Positions 1 through 7,920 of a stretch of DNA of 64,000 nucleotides are shown piece after piece. The stretch's first letter is position 1. The number at the start of each line of letters is the position of its first letter. The notes below the pieces were generated by a model. That model was not told the origin of the DNA and did no database searches. It saw nothing but the letters and a program-made list of their open reading frames with translations. Position numbers and translations under genes: made by a program. The DNA is from an uncultured Oscillospiraceae bacterium (GTDB lineage: Bacteria; Bacillota; Clostridia; Oscillospirales; Acutalibacteraceae), in contig CAUDCW010000009.1 in the NCBI GenBank assembly GCA_958448165.1, positions 1 to 64,000 of the forward strand, given 5' to 3'.

Positions 1-218
1 CCCTTATTCAGGACTTGAGGTACACATAGTACATCGGCGTCCTTCATAAGGGCAATCTGCTTAGAGCTTTTTCTCAAAACAAGTTTGGATAAAATCTCGT
101 CGCATCTTACCCTTATTCAGGACTTGAGGTACACATAGTACATCGGCGTCCTTCATAAGGGCAAACTGCTTTGAGTTTTTTCTGAAACGAGTTTGGATAA
201 AATCTCGTCGCATCTTGT
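1..218. repeat. Two tandem copies of a 109-bp structured repeat
   Basis: Positions 1-109 and 110-218 are near-identical direct copies differing at a handful of bases. Each copy opens with a long imperfect hairpin: CCCTTAT (1-7; 110-116) pairs with ATAAGGG (46-52; 155-161), an inner GGAC pairs with GTCC, and two GTAC tetramers flank a five-base loop. The second half carries ACGAG...CTCGT around a 12-base loop in copy 2, partly decayed in copy 1. Because the window begins exactly at a unit start, further copies may lie upstream. No ORF or rRNA/tRNA signature is seen. Function unknown. Confidence 0.75.
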
Positions 219-245
219 CAGTGTTAAGTGAAATGGAGTAAAAAT

Positions 246-854
246 ATGGACTGGTTGGAATTTGAAAATAAAGTTATCGCAAGCGGCTACAGCGCCGTAT
301 GCGGTGTTGATGAAGCAGGCAGAGGACCTCTTGCAGGCCCTGTGTGCGCCGCCGCCGTTATTCTGCCTCAGAACACGGTTATTGACGGAGTGAACGATTC
401 AAAAAAGCTAAGCGAAAAAAAGCGTGAGCAGCTTTTTGATGTTATAACCGAAAAAGCCCTGGCATATTGTGTTGCGTGGGCAAGCGTTGAGGAGATAGAG
501 GAGATTAACATTCTCAACGCCGCAATGCTTGCTATGAAGCGTGCTGTTGAAGGACTTTCAATAAAAGCGGATTTCGCACTTATCGACGGCAACAAAACGC
601 CCGACCTCGATATTCCTGCTTATTCGATAGTCAAGGGTGATGCACGCTCAATGTCAATAGCCGCAGCGTCCATTCTTGCAAAGGTCAGCCGTGACAGGCT
701 GATGTATGAATACGACACAAAATATCCGCAGTATAATTTTGCAAAGCATAAGGGATACGGTACAACGCTTCACAGGGAAATGATTCTGAAATACGGTCCG
801 TGCGAAATACACAGACCGTCGTTTCTTAAGAAAATTAAAAACGGAGCCAAATAA
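246..854 (+). CDS. rnhB: Ribonuclease HII
   Basis: Removes ribonucleotides from RNA-DNA hybrids in the cytoplasm, including single misincorporated ribonucleotides. The protein shows the RNase HII opening motif GVDEAGRGPLAGPV, with the catalytic Asp-Glu, followed by NDSKKLSEKKRE, ALIDGN and a central SMSIAAASILAKVSRDR block. An in-frame GTG exists at 228, but ATG 246 has a GGAG site seven bases upstream and gives MDWLEFENKV, so I prefer 246 (202 aa). The yraN-like gene starts one base after the stop, suggesting co-transcription. Confidence 0.95.
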   Translation: MDWLEFENKVIASGYSAVCGVDEAGRGPLAGPVCAAAVILPQNTVIDGVNDSKKLSEKKREQLFDVITEKALAYCVAWASVEEIEEINILNAAMLAMKRAVEGLSIKADFALIDGNKTPDLDIPAYSIVKGDARSMSIAAASILAKVSRDRLMYEYDTKYPQYNFAKHKGYGTTLHREMILKYGPCEIHRPSFLKKIKNGAK

Positions 855-855
855 T

Positions 856-1239
856 ATGACTGCTGAAGAAATCGGACACCTCGGAGAGGACAGAGCGCAG
901 AAATATCTGCTCAGAAACAACTACAAAATCGCCGATACAAACTTCACAACAAGCGTAGGCGAAATAGACGTTGTTGCAACCAAAAACAATATAGTTGCCT
1001 TTGTCGAGGTTAAAACAAGGGTTTTCGGCTCAATCGTCCGTCCTGTTGAGGCGGTGAGCTTATCAAAGAGGAACAAAATTATCAGAACAGCGCAGATTTA
1101 TATTACGAAAAAATGTGTTGAATTGCAGCCTCGGTTTGATATCTGCGAGGTTACATATTACCCCGAAACACAGCAGTTCAGGGTGACAAATTATATCAAA
1201 AACGCTTTTCAGCAGGAGGGCAGCTATGCGGTATTTTGA
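856..1239 (+). CDS. yraN: UPF0102 (YraN) family nuclease-like protein
   Basis: A 127-aa member of the UPF0102 family, a restriction-endonuclease-like fold of uncertain role that commonly sits beside rnhB. Visible are the family motif GEIDVVATK followed by FVEVKTR, which together form the acidic/lysine centre typical of PD-(D/E)XK nucleases, and an N-terminal GHLGEDRAQKYL helix. The start lies one base after rnhB and the end overlaps the following dipeptidase by 14 nt, so the three genes form one translationally coupled unit. Actual nuclease activity is not established from sequence. Confidence 0.9.
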   Translation: MTAEEIGHLGEDRAQKYLLRNNYKIADTNFTTSVGEIDVVATKNNIVAFVEVKTRVFGSIVRPVEAVSLSKRNKIIRTAQIYITKKCVELQPRFDICEVTYYPETQQFRVTNYIKNAFQQEGSYAVF

Positions 1240-2134
1240 TTTGCACTGCGACACTCTTTACAGAGCAGTGACCGAAAACAGAAATTTGTACGATAACGAC
1301 TTTCATATTTCCGTTAAATACAAGGACAGCTTTGAAAAATGGGTTCAGTGCTTTGCCGTCTGGATTCCCGATGATATCACCCTGCAAGAGGCGCAGGATT
1401 TGTACCAAAAGGCTGTGCGCAGATTAAAGCTTGACTGTGCTGAAAATTCCCTTGCAATATATGACGGCAGCGGCTTTGAAAATAAAACTACGGCTGTTCT
1501 TACCGTTGAGGGCGGCAGGCTTATTGGCAATGATTTGCAGAATATAAAACGTCTTACCGATGATAACGTGAAAATCGTAACGCTGACCTGGAACGGCGAC
1601 AATCAGATCGGCTGTGGCGCTCAGACAGACAACGACACCGGACTTACTTCTTTCGGCAAAACCGTTATCCGTGAGCTTGAGAAGAATAAAATCGTAGTCG
1701 ATGTTTCACACTTAAGTGACGGCTCTTTTTATGATACTGCCGAAAATGCGACCGCACCGTTTATAGCCTCACATTCAAATTCAAGGACAATCTGCAACCA
1801 CAGGCGAAATCTCACAGATGAACAATTTACTGTTATCCGTGACAAAGGCGGCATTGTCGGGCTGAACTTTTACCGTGACTTTTTGTCCTGCGGCAATGCG
1901 GGCATCAAAGATATAATAAAGCATACCGAGCATTTTCTGTCGCTCGGCGGTGAAAATACTATAGCAGTCGGAAGTGACTTTGACGGCTGCGATATTCCCG
2001 ACGACATCTTCGGAATTGCCGATGTGCCGAAAATATACAACGAATTTCTGCGCCTGAATTACAGCGAAACGCTCGTTAAAAAGATATTTTGGCAAAATGC
2101 CGCTAATTTTTTTGAAACCTTTGACAATATATGA
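1226..2134 (+). CDS. Membrane dipeptidase family (peptidase M19)
   Basis: A zinc dipeptidase of the renal-dipeptidase (M19) family, 302 aa. Metal-ligand motifs are visible: N-terminal DLHCDTL, TVEGG near residue 92, the DVSHLSDGSF and SHSNSRTICNHRRN blocks with conserved histidines, and GSDFDG near the C terminus. No signal peptide or membrane segment is present, so the protein should be cytoplasmic. The start overlaps yraN and is preceded by AGGAGG six bases upstream. Substrate is probably dipeptides, perhaps including D-amino-acid ones, but this cannot be read from the sequence. Confidence 0.9.
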   Translation: MRYFDLHCDTLYRAVTENRNLYDNDFHISVKYKDSFEKWVQCFAVWIPDDITLQEAQDLYQKAVRRLKLDCAENSLAIYDGSGFENKTTAVLTVEGGRLIGNDLQNIKRLTDDNVKIVTLTWNGDNQIGCGAQTDNDTGLTSFGKTVIRELEKNKIVVDVSHLSDGSFYDTAENATAPFIASHSNSRTICNHRRNLTDEQFTVIRDKGGIVGLNFYRDFLSCGNAGIKDIIKHTEHFLSLGGENTIAVGSDFDGCDIPDDIFGIADVPKIYNEFLRLNYSETLVKKIFWQNAANFFETFDNI

Positions 2135-2198
2135 TTTTTGGTATAGAATAAGGTGTAAAATTGAGATATTATGGTTTTGATGGGAAAGGATGATGAAA

Positions 2199-3707
2199 AT
2201 GTTGTATAACAGCACAACAAATAAATCTGCAACTGTTTCTGCTGCGCAGGCTATTGCACAGGGCATTTCCGCTGACGGCGGCTTGTTTGTACCCTGCGAA
2301 ATTCCAAGCTACAGCATGGACGATATAGCAGCGCTTACAAAGCTTGATTATTGCGGCAGAGCAAAGAAAATTCTGGGTGATTATCTTGAGGACTTCACTC
2401 AGGAAGAAATAGACGAGTGCGTAACAAAGGCATACACCGCCGAAAAGTTCGGCAGCAGCAATCCTGCGCCCGTTGTTTTTCAGACTAACGACGGATTAGA
2501 AATGAACATCCTCGAGCTGTGGCACGGTCCGACCTGTGCATTCAAGGACATGGCTCTTCAGATTTTGCCGCATCTTCTCACAAAATCTCTCAAAAAGACA
2601 TCGGACGGCAAAGAGGCTGTTATTCTTGTTGCAACCTCGGGCGACACAGGCAAGGCGGCGTTAGAGGGCTTTAAGGACGTTGACGGCACAAGAATAATTG
2701 TATTTTATCCCGAAAAAGGCGTCAGTCCGATGCAGAAGCACCAGATGAACACTCAGCTTGGCAACAACGTGAATGTCTGCGCCATCGAGGGCAACTTTGA
2801 CGATGCTCAGACAGGCGTTAAAAATATCTTTACAACATCACAGATTATCGAAAAGCTTCATCAGAACAATATGCTTTTCTCAAGCGCAAACTCAATCAAC
2901 TGGGGCAGACTTCTTCCGCAGATAGTTTATTATTTCTCGGCATACTGCGATATGGTCAACAGCGGAAGAATTAACCTCGGCGACAAGATCAACGTCTGCG
3001 TTCCGACAGGTAACTTTGGCAACATTCTTGCTTCTTATTATGCTATGAGAATGGGTCTGCCTGTGAACAGGTTTATCTGTGCGTCAAACTCCAACAATGT
3101 TTTAACCGACTTTATCCGCTCCGGTGAGTACAATAAAAACAGAAGCTTCTATACGACGATTTCACCGTCTATGGATATCCTTGTTTCAAGCAACCTTGAA
3201 AGACTTCTTTACCACCTGTCAGACAACAACGACAAGCAGGTCAAGGAGTGGATGACTGCGCTTAAAACAAACGGCAGCTACACTGTACCACAGGAGATTA
3301 AGGACAAGGTGTCATCACTGTTCTACGGCGGATGCTGTGATGATGAGGGTACAAAGGAAACAATAAAGAAAATGTTTGACGAGTCCTCTTATCTTTGCGA
3401 CACTCACACAGCAGTAGCAATAAATGTATATGAAAACTACGTTAAAGAAACAGGCGACAAAACACCGTCTGTTGTTGTTTCAACCGCAAGCCCGTACAAG
3501 TTCTCAAAGTCTGTTTTAGAGGCTGTTGAAAACGGCAGCACTCTGCCCGAAAACGAGTTTGATATGGTCGATGAGCTTAATAAGGTGACATCACAGCCTG
3601 TTCCGGCTCCGCTTTCGGCACTCAAGGACCGTGAGGTTCGCTTTAATAATGTTATAGCCGCAGCCGATATGCCGAACTACGTTTTAAATTCATTGGGTAT
3701 AGAATAA
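2199..3707 (+). CDS. thrC: Threonine synthase
   Basis: PLP enzyme converting O-phosphohomoserine to threonine. The protein begins MLYNSTTNKSAT, has ISADGGLFVP, the Schiff-base lysine in GPTCAFKDMALQ, the glycine loop VATSGDTGKAA and the FYPEKGVSPMQ segment, all typical of the long thrC type (about 500 aa). ATGs occur at 2190, 2193 and 2199. The AAAGGA site (2185-2190) lies eight bases before 2199 and is too close to the others, so 2199 is chosen. The phosphoesterase gene follows with no gap. Confidence 0.95.
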   Translation: MLYNSTTNKSATVSAAQAIAQGISADGGLFVPCEIPSYSMDDIAALTKLDYCGRAKKILGDYLEDFTQEEIDECVTKAYTAEKFGSSNPAPVVFQTNDGLEMNILELWHGPTCAFKDMALQILPHLLTKSLKKTSDGKEAVILVATSGDTGKAALEGFKDVDGTRIIVFYPEKGVSPMQKHQMNTQLGNNVNVCAIEGNFDDAQTGVKNIFTTSQIIEKLHQNNMLFSSANSINWGRLLPQIVYYFSAYCDMVNSGRINLGDKINVCVPTGNFGNILASYYAMRMGLPVNRFICASNSNNVLTDFIRSGEYNKNRSFYTTISPSMDILVSSNLERLLYHLSDNNDKQVKEWMTALKTNGSYTVPQEIKDKVSSLFYGGCCDDEGTKETIKKMFDESSYLCDTHTAVAINVYENYVKETGDKTPSVVVSTASPYKFSKSVLEAVENGSTLPENEFDMVDELNKVTSQPVPAPLSALKDREVRFNNVIAAADMPNYVLNSLGIE

Positions 3708-4397
3708 ATGTCGCTGTTTGCCATTGCTGATTTGCACCTGTCGCTCGGTACAGATAAACCGATGGATATCTTTTCGGGCTGGAACGATTATGTTACACGC
3801 CTTGAAAGCAACTGGAGAAAGCTGATAACCGACAATGACACGGTGGTTATCGGCGGCGATATTTCGTGGGCGATGAAGCTCGAAGAAACCTATGAGGACT
3901 TTAAGTTCATCAACGAGCTGCCCGGCAAAAAGATATTTGTCAAGGGCAACCACGACTATTGGTGGCAGACAAAGAAGAAAATAGAGGACTATTTAAAAAG
4001 CAAAAATTTCAGCACAATTTCAGTTTTGTTCAACAATGCATATGAGCTTGATGATTATGCCGTCTGCGGCACAAGAGGATGGTTCTATGATGCCGGTGAC
4101 GACGCTGATAAAAAGGTTATCAACCGTGAAGCCGGCAGACTCAGAGCATCCATTGAGGCGGCTTTTAAAACGGGAAAAGAGCCTGTAGTGTTCCTGCATT
4201 ATCCGCCTGTTTTTCAGGAGAGGGAATGTCAGGAAATAATGAGCGTTCTGCTTGAGTATAAAATCGGCAAATGCTACTACGGTCATCTTCACGGCAACGG
4301 CGCTTTCAGATATGCCGTGACAGGGGATTACAAGGGTGTTGAAATGCACCTGATTTCCTGCGATTATCTCGGCTTTATGCCGAAGCTTCTGAGATAA
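3708..4397 (+). CDS. Calcineurin-like metallophosphoesterase
   Basis: A 229-aa cytoplasmic phosphoesterase of the calcineurin-like superfamily. All dinuclear-metal motifs are present in order: DLHL (residues 8-11), GGDISWA, KGNHDYWW, and HYPP followed by YGHLHGNG near the C terminus. The ATG follows the thrC TAA directly, so the two are translationally coupled. Substrate is unknown; it could be a nucleotide, a phosphodiester or a phosphoprotein. Confidence 0.88.
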   Translation: MSLFAIADLHLSLGTDKPMDIFSGWNDYVTRLESNWRKLITDNDTVVIGGDISWAMKLEETYEDFKFINELPGKKIFVKGNHDYWWQTKKKIEDYLKSKNFSTISVLFNNAYELDDYAVCGTRGWFYDAGDDADKKVINREAGRLRASIEAAFKTGKEPVVFLHYPPVFQERECQEIMSVLLEYKIGKCYYGHLHGNGAFRYAVTGDYKGVEMHLISCDYLGFMPKLLR

Positions 4398-4447
4398 AAA
4401 TTTATAAATTATTTACACATAAAGCTATGGTAATATCCGCTTGTGTG

Positions 4448-4456
4448 TGATATAAT
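4448..4456 (+). promoter_or_regulatory. Extended -10 promoter for tig
   Basis: TGATATAAT is a perfect TGn-TATAAT extended -10 element, 35 bases before the trigger factor start and just downstream of the phosphoesterase gene. No good -35 lies at 17 bp, which fits an extended -10 promoter. The same nine bases recur upstream of pyrB and of hpf in this window. Confidence 0.6.
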
Positions 4457-4490
4457 ATCTGTTACACTGTTATTATGGAGGAAATGTAAA

Positions 4491-5771
4491 ATGAGTTTGA
4501 AGTCAACAAAAGAGGTAGAAACAAATCGTCACGAGCTTGAGGTTCAGGTTGACGGCGATACTTTTCAAAAGGCAATTAACAATGTTTTCCGTAAAAAGAG
4601 CAAAAATATAAATATTCCGGGCTTCCGCAAGGGCAAAGCGCCGAAGAGCATCATCGAGAAGATGTATGGCAAAGAGGTTTTCTACGATGACGCTATGCAG
4701 GATCTGTATCCCGAGGCACTTGCCGATGCAGCCAAGGAGGCAGGTCTTGAGATAATCAACGATAAAATTGATCTCGACGTTGTTGAGGTTGGCGACGACG
4801 GCTTTACCTTCAAGGCTGTTGTTACAGTTAAGCCGACAATCGACGTTAACAACTACAAGGGCATCGAGGTTACTGCAAAGTCAACCGAGGTAACCGACGA
4901 AATCCTTGAACAGGAAATACAGAATGTTCGTGAGCGCAACAGCCGTCTTGTAACAGTTGAGGACAGACCGGTTCAGAACGACGACCTCGTTGTTATTGAC
5001 TTTGAGGGCTTTGTTGACGGTGTCGCATTTGAAGGCGGCAAGGCTGAGAACTACAACCTCAAAATCGGCAGCGGCAGCTTTATTCCGGGCTTTGAAGACC
5101 AGATCATCGGTCACAGCACCAACGACGAGTTCACAATCACCGTTAAATTCCCTGAGGATTATCAGGTTGAGGAGCTTAAGGCTAAGGACGCTGATTTCAA
5201 GATTGTTCTTCACGAAATCAAGGAAAGACAGCTCCCCGACTTTGACGAGGAATTTGTCAAGGACGTAAGCGATAAGGAAACTATCGACGAATATAAGGAA
5301 GAGCTTAAGGGTGAGGTTGCACAAAGACTTCAGAAGGAATCTGAAAACGATGTTGAAAACCAGATTACCGACAAGCTTGTTGAGCTTCTTGAGGGTGAAG
5401 TACCCCAGGCTATGTTTACAAACGAGGTCAACGAAATGCTCAGAGAGTTTGATATGCGTCTGCGTCAGCAGGGTATGGACCTCAACACTTATATGCAGTA
5501 CACAGGTATGAATATAGAAACTCTTGCAGGCGGCTACAGAGAGCAGGCTGAAAAGAGAGTAAAGCTCCGTCTTATTCTTGAGAAGATTGCCGAAAAAGAA
5601 GCAATCGAGGTATCCGACGAGGACGTTGAGAACGAGTATGCTCGTCTTGCTGAGGCATATAAGATGGAGGTTGAACAGGTTAAGAACGCTATTTCACACG
5701 AGGACCTTGCAAAGGACCTTTCTGTTGAAAAGGCTATGCAGCTTGTTAAGGACAGCGCAAAGATCGCTTGA
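4491..5771 (+). CDS. tig: Trigger factor, ribosome-associated chaperone
   Basis: Peptidyl-prolyl isomerase and chaperone that binds the ribosome exit tunnel and nascent chains. The N-terminal ribosome-binding domain has the signature NIPGFRKGKAPKSIIEKMYG. An FKBP-type PPIase domain follows (DLVVIDFEGFVDGVAFEGG, IPGFEDQIIGH), then a long helical C-terminal domain rich in Glu and Lys. A longer ORF from 4443 exists, but ATG 4491 has GGAGG nine bases upstream and gives the family-like start MSLKSTKEVETNRHEL (426 aa). It opens the tig-clpP-clpX-lon proteostasis cluster. Confidence 0.95.
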   Translation: MSLKSTKEVETNRHELEVQVDGDTFQKAINNVFRKKSKNINIPGFRKGKAPKSIIEKMYGKEVFYDDAMQDLYPEALADAAKEAGLEIINDKIDLDVVEVGDDGFTFKAVVTVKPTIDVNNYKGIEVTAKSTEVTDEILEQEIQNVRERNSRLVTVEDRPVQNDDLVVIDFEGFVDGVAFEGGKAENYNLKIGSGSFIPGFEDQIIGHSTNDEFTITVKFPEDYQVEELKAKDADFKIVLHEIKERQLPDFDEEFVKDVSDKETIDEYKEELKGEVAQRLQKESENDVENQITDKLVELLEGEVPQAMFTNEVNEMLREFDMRLRQQGMDLNTYMQYTGMNIETLAGGYREQAEKRVKLRLILEKIAEKEAIEVSDEDVENEYARLAEAYKMEVEQVKNAISHEDLAKDLSVEKAMQLVKDSAKIA

Positions 5772-5791
5772 TCTGAATACATAACTGATTT

Positions 5792-5820
5792 TTGACTATC
5801 CTTTAATGAGTATATTAAAT
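5792..5820 (+). promoter_or_regulatory. Promoter for clpP
   Basis: TTGACT (5792-5797), a 17-bp spacer and TTAAAT (5815-5820) lie 24 bases before the clpP start. A plausible sigma-A promoter giving clpP transcription separate from tig. Confidence 0.5.
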
Positions 5821-5843
5821 AATATATAAAGGGATGATTACCA

Positions 5844-6425
5844 ATGAGTTTAGTACCGTATGTAGTTGAGCAGGACGGCAGAGGAGAGCGTTCATACGAC
5901 ATTTTCTCCCGCTTGCTCAAGGACAGAATTGTTATGCTCAATGACGAGGTCAACAGCGCAACAGCAAGTCTTGTTGTTGCTCAGCTCCTATTTTTAGAGG
6001 GACAGGATCCGTCAAAGGACATTTCACTTTATATCAACAGCCCGGGCGGCAGTGTTACCGACGGACTTGCAATTTATGATACAATGAACTATATCAAGTG
6101 TGATGTATCCACAATTTGTATGGGCATGGCTGCAAGTATGGGCGCATTTCTGCTTGCCGCAGGCGCAAAGGGCAAAAGACTTGCTCTGCCGAACAGCGAT
6201 ATTATGATTCACCAGCCAAGCGGCGGTGCAAAGGGTCAGGCAACCGATATTATGATTCACGCCGACCACATTCTGCAGACTAAGAAAAAGCTCAATACAA
6301 TCCTTTCGGAAAAAACAGGTCAGCCGTATGACGTTATCGCACGCGACACCGAAAGAGATAACTTTATGACAGCTCAGCAGGCGCTTGAGTACGGCTTGAT
6401 TGATAAGGTTATTGAGAAAAGATAA
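5844..6425 (+). CDS. clpP: ATP-dependent Clp protease proteolytic subunit
   Basis: Serine peptidase that forms the tetradecameric proteolytic barrel of ClpXP. At 193 aa it has the usual length. The catalytic Ser lies in GMAASMGAFLL, the His in DIMIHQPSGG, and the Asp follows in the C-terminal region; YINSPGGSVTDGLAIYDTM is the family substrate-strand motif. RBS AAAGGGATG precedes ATG 5844. It is followed by clpX, the unfoldase partner. Confidence 0.97.
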   Translation: MSLVPYVVEQDGRGERSYDIFSRLLKDRIVMLNDEVNSATASLVVAQLLFLEGQDPSKDISLYINSPGGSVTDGLAIYDTMNYIKCDVSTICMGMAASMGAFLLAAGAKGKRLALPNSDIMIHQPSGGAKGQATDIMIHADHILQTKKKLNTILSEKTGQPYDVIARDTERDNFMTAQQALEYGLIDKVIEKR

Positions 6426-6456
6426 TTCCTGAAGAAAAATCTTTATGTTAAAATTC

Positions 6457-6498
6457 AGCTCTGATACTAAGCGGTGCATAAGCCGCTTAGTTCGAGCT
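6457..6498 (+). promoter_or_regulatory. Stem-loop between clpP and clpX
   Basis: ACTAAGCGG (6466-6474) and CCGCTTAGT (6483-6491) form a perfect nine-bp stem; outer AGCTC (6457-6461) and GAGCT (6494-6498) extend it. There is no T-run, so it is more likely an RNA-processing or stability hairpin, or a weak attenuator, than a full terminator. Confidence 0.5.
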
Positions 6499-6524
6499 TT
6501 GAGTAAGATAGGAGCTTAATTTCA

Positions 6525-7844
6525 ATGGCAAACAAGGATGACTTAAACAGAGAGAGAAATATTCACTGCTCTTTTTGCGGAAAGCCTCAGGATTTGGCAG
6601 GAAGATTAATTGCCGGCAACGGAGTATATATTTGTGATGAATGTATCGAGCTTTGCAATGCAATATTGCAGGAAGAAAAAGCCGGCGCCAAGAGCAGGAA
6701 GAAAAAAAAGAATATTGACATTGGCAACCTGCTCAAGCCCGAAGAAATTAAGGCTAAGCTTGACGAATACGTTATCGGGCAGGACGACGCAAAGATAACG
6801 CTCAGCGTTGCTGTTTATAATCACTACAAGAGGGTTATGCACGGCAGCGACGATGTTGACTTTGTAAAGAGCAATGTTTTAATGCTCGGTCCTACCGGTA
6901 CAGGTAAAACTTATCTTGCTCAGACGCTTGCAAAGATTCTTGACGTTCCGTTTGCAATCGCAGACGCAACCACATTGACTCAGGCGGGGTATGTCGGCGA
7001 GGATGTTGAAAATATTCTTTTAAGACTTATTCAGGCTGCCGATATGGACATTGAACGTGCCGAAATGGGCATTATCTATATTGACGAGATTGACAAGATT
7101 TCAAGGAAATCAGAAAATCCGTCGATTACCCGTGACGTCAGCGGTGAGGGTGTTCAGCAGGCACTGCTTAAAATACTTGAGGGAACTGTTTCAAATGTTC
7201 CTCCTCAGGGAGGCAGAAAGCACCCGCAGCAGGAATTTTTGCAGATAAATACAAAAAATATACTTTTCATTTGCGGCGGTGCGTTTGACGGTCTTGAAAA
7301 GGTTGTTGAAAAAAGAACCGGCTCGTCAAGCCTTGGCTTCGGTGCCGAGGTTATGAGCAAGATCGAGCTTAACGAAACCTCATGGATGAGCGATGTTATT
7401 TCACACGACCTCGTCAAATTCGGTCTTATACCCGAGCTTGTCGGCAGACTGCCTGTTATAACAGCACTCAACGGCCTTGACAAAATGTCGCTTGTCAGAA
7501 TTCTCAAGGAGCCTAAGAACGCTCTTGTAAAACAGTATCAGCGCCTTTTTGCCCTTGATGATGTTTTACTTGAGTTTGACGACAAGGCACTTGAGGCTAT
7601 CGCAGACAAGGCGATAGAAGAAAAAACAGGCGCAAGAGGACTTCGCTCTATTTTGGAGAATATCCTTAAGGATCTGATGTTTAAGGTGCCGTCTGATTCT
7701 ACTATTGAAAAAGTCATTATTTCAGCCGAAACCGTCAAAAACCCCGAAAATGTTACAATAATTCACAACCAAGGCAAATTACCGGCTCCTCTGAGTATAA
7801 GTGAGGATGAAATAAAAACTCCAAGGAAACCTAACGCATCTTAA
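6525..7844 (+). CDS. clpX: ClpX, ATP-binding unfoldase of ClpXP
   Basis: AAA+ unfoldase that recognises substrates and threads them into ClpP. The N-terminal zinc-binding domain shows CSFCGKPQ and CDECIELC (about residues 12-44). The AAA+ module has Walker A GPTGTGKTYLAQ, Walker B IIYIDEIDKI, the pore-loop region GYVGEDVENIL, and sensor 2 near KTGARGLRSI. Length 439 aa is normal. It sits directly downstream of clpP and upstream of lon. Confidence 0.97.
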   Translation: MANKDDLNRERNIHCSFCGKPQDLAGRLIAGNGVYICDECIELCNAILQEEKAGAKSRKKKKNIDIGNLLKPEEIKAKLDEYVIGQDDAKITLSVAVYNHYKRVMHGSDDVDFVKSNVLMLGPTGTGKTYLAQTLAKILDVPFAIADATTLTQAGYVGEDVENILLRLIQAADMDIERAEMGIIYIDEIDKISRKSENPSITRDVSGEGVQQALLKILEGTVSNVPPQGGRKHPQQEFLQINTKNILFICGGAFDGLEKVVEKRTGSSSLGFGAEVMSKIELNETSWMSDVISHDLVKFGLIPELVGRLPVITALNGLDKMSLVRILKEPKNALVKQYQRLFALDDVLLEFDDKALEAIADKAIEEKTGARGLRSILENILKDLMFKVPSDSTIEKVIISAETVKNPENVTIIHNQGKLPAPLSISEDEIKTPRKPNAS

Positions 7845-7863
7845 ATTTGATTTTTTCTTATAT

Positions 7864-7893
7864 GAGCTGTAACTGATTAGGTTGCAGCTCTTT
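7864..7893 (+). terminator. Stem-loop after clpX, weak terminator
   Basis: GAGCTGTAAC (7864-7873) pairs with GTTGCAGCTC (7881-7890) with one U-G pair, followed by a short TTT. It may partially terminate clpP-clpX transcription ahead of lon. Confidence 0.5.
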
Positions 7894-7920
7894 GCATTTA
7901 GCATAAAGGAGGGATAATGT

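Noticed and set aside
4881..5324. 147-codon minus-strand ORF inside tig
   Set aside because: Shadow of the trigger factor gene with no start signals or recognisable motifs.
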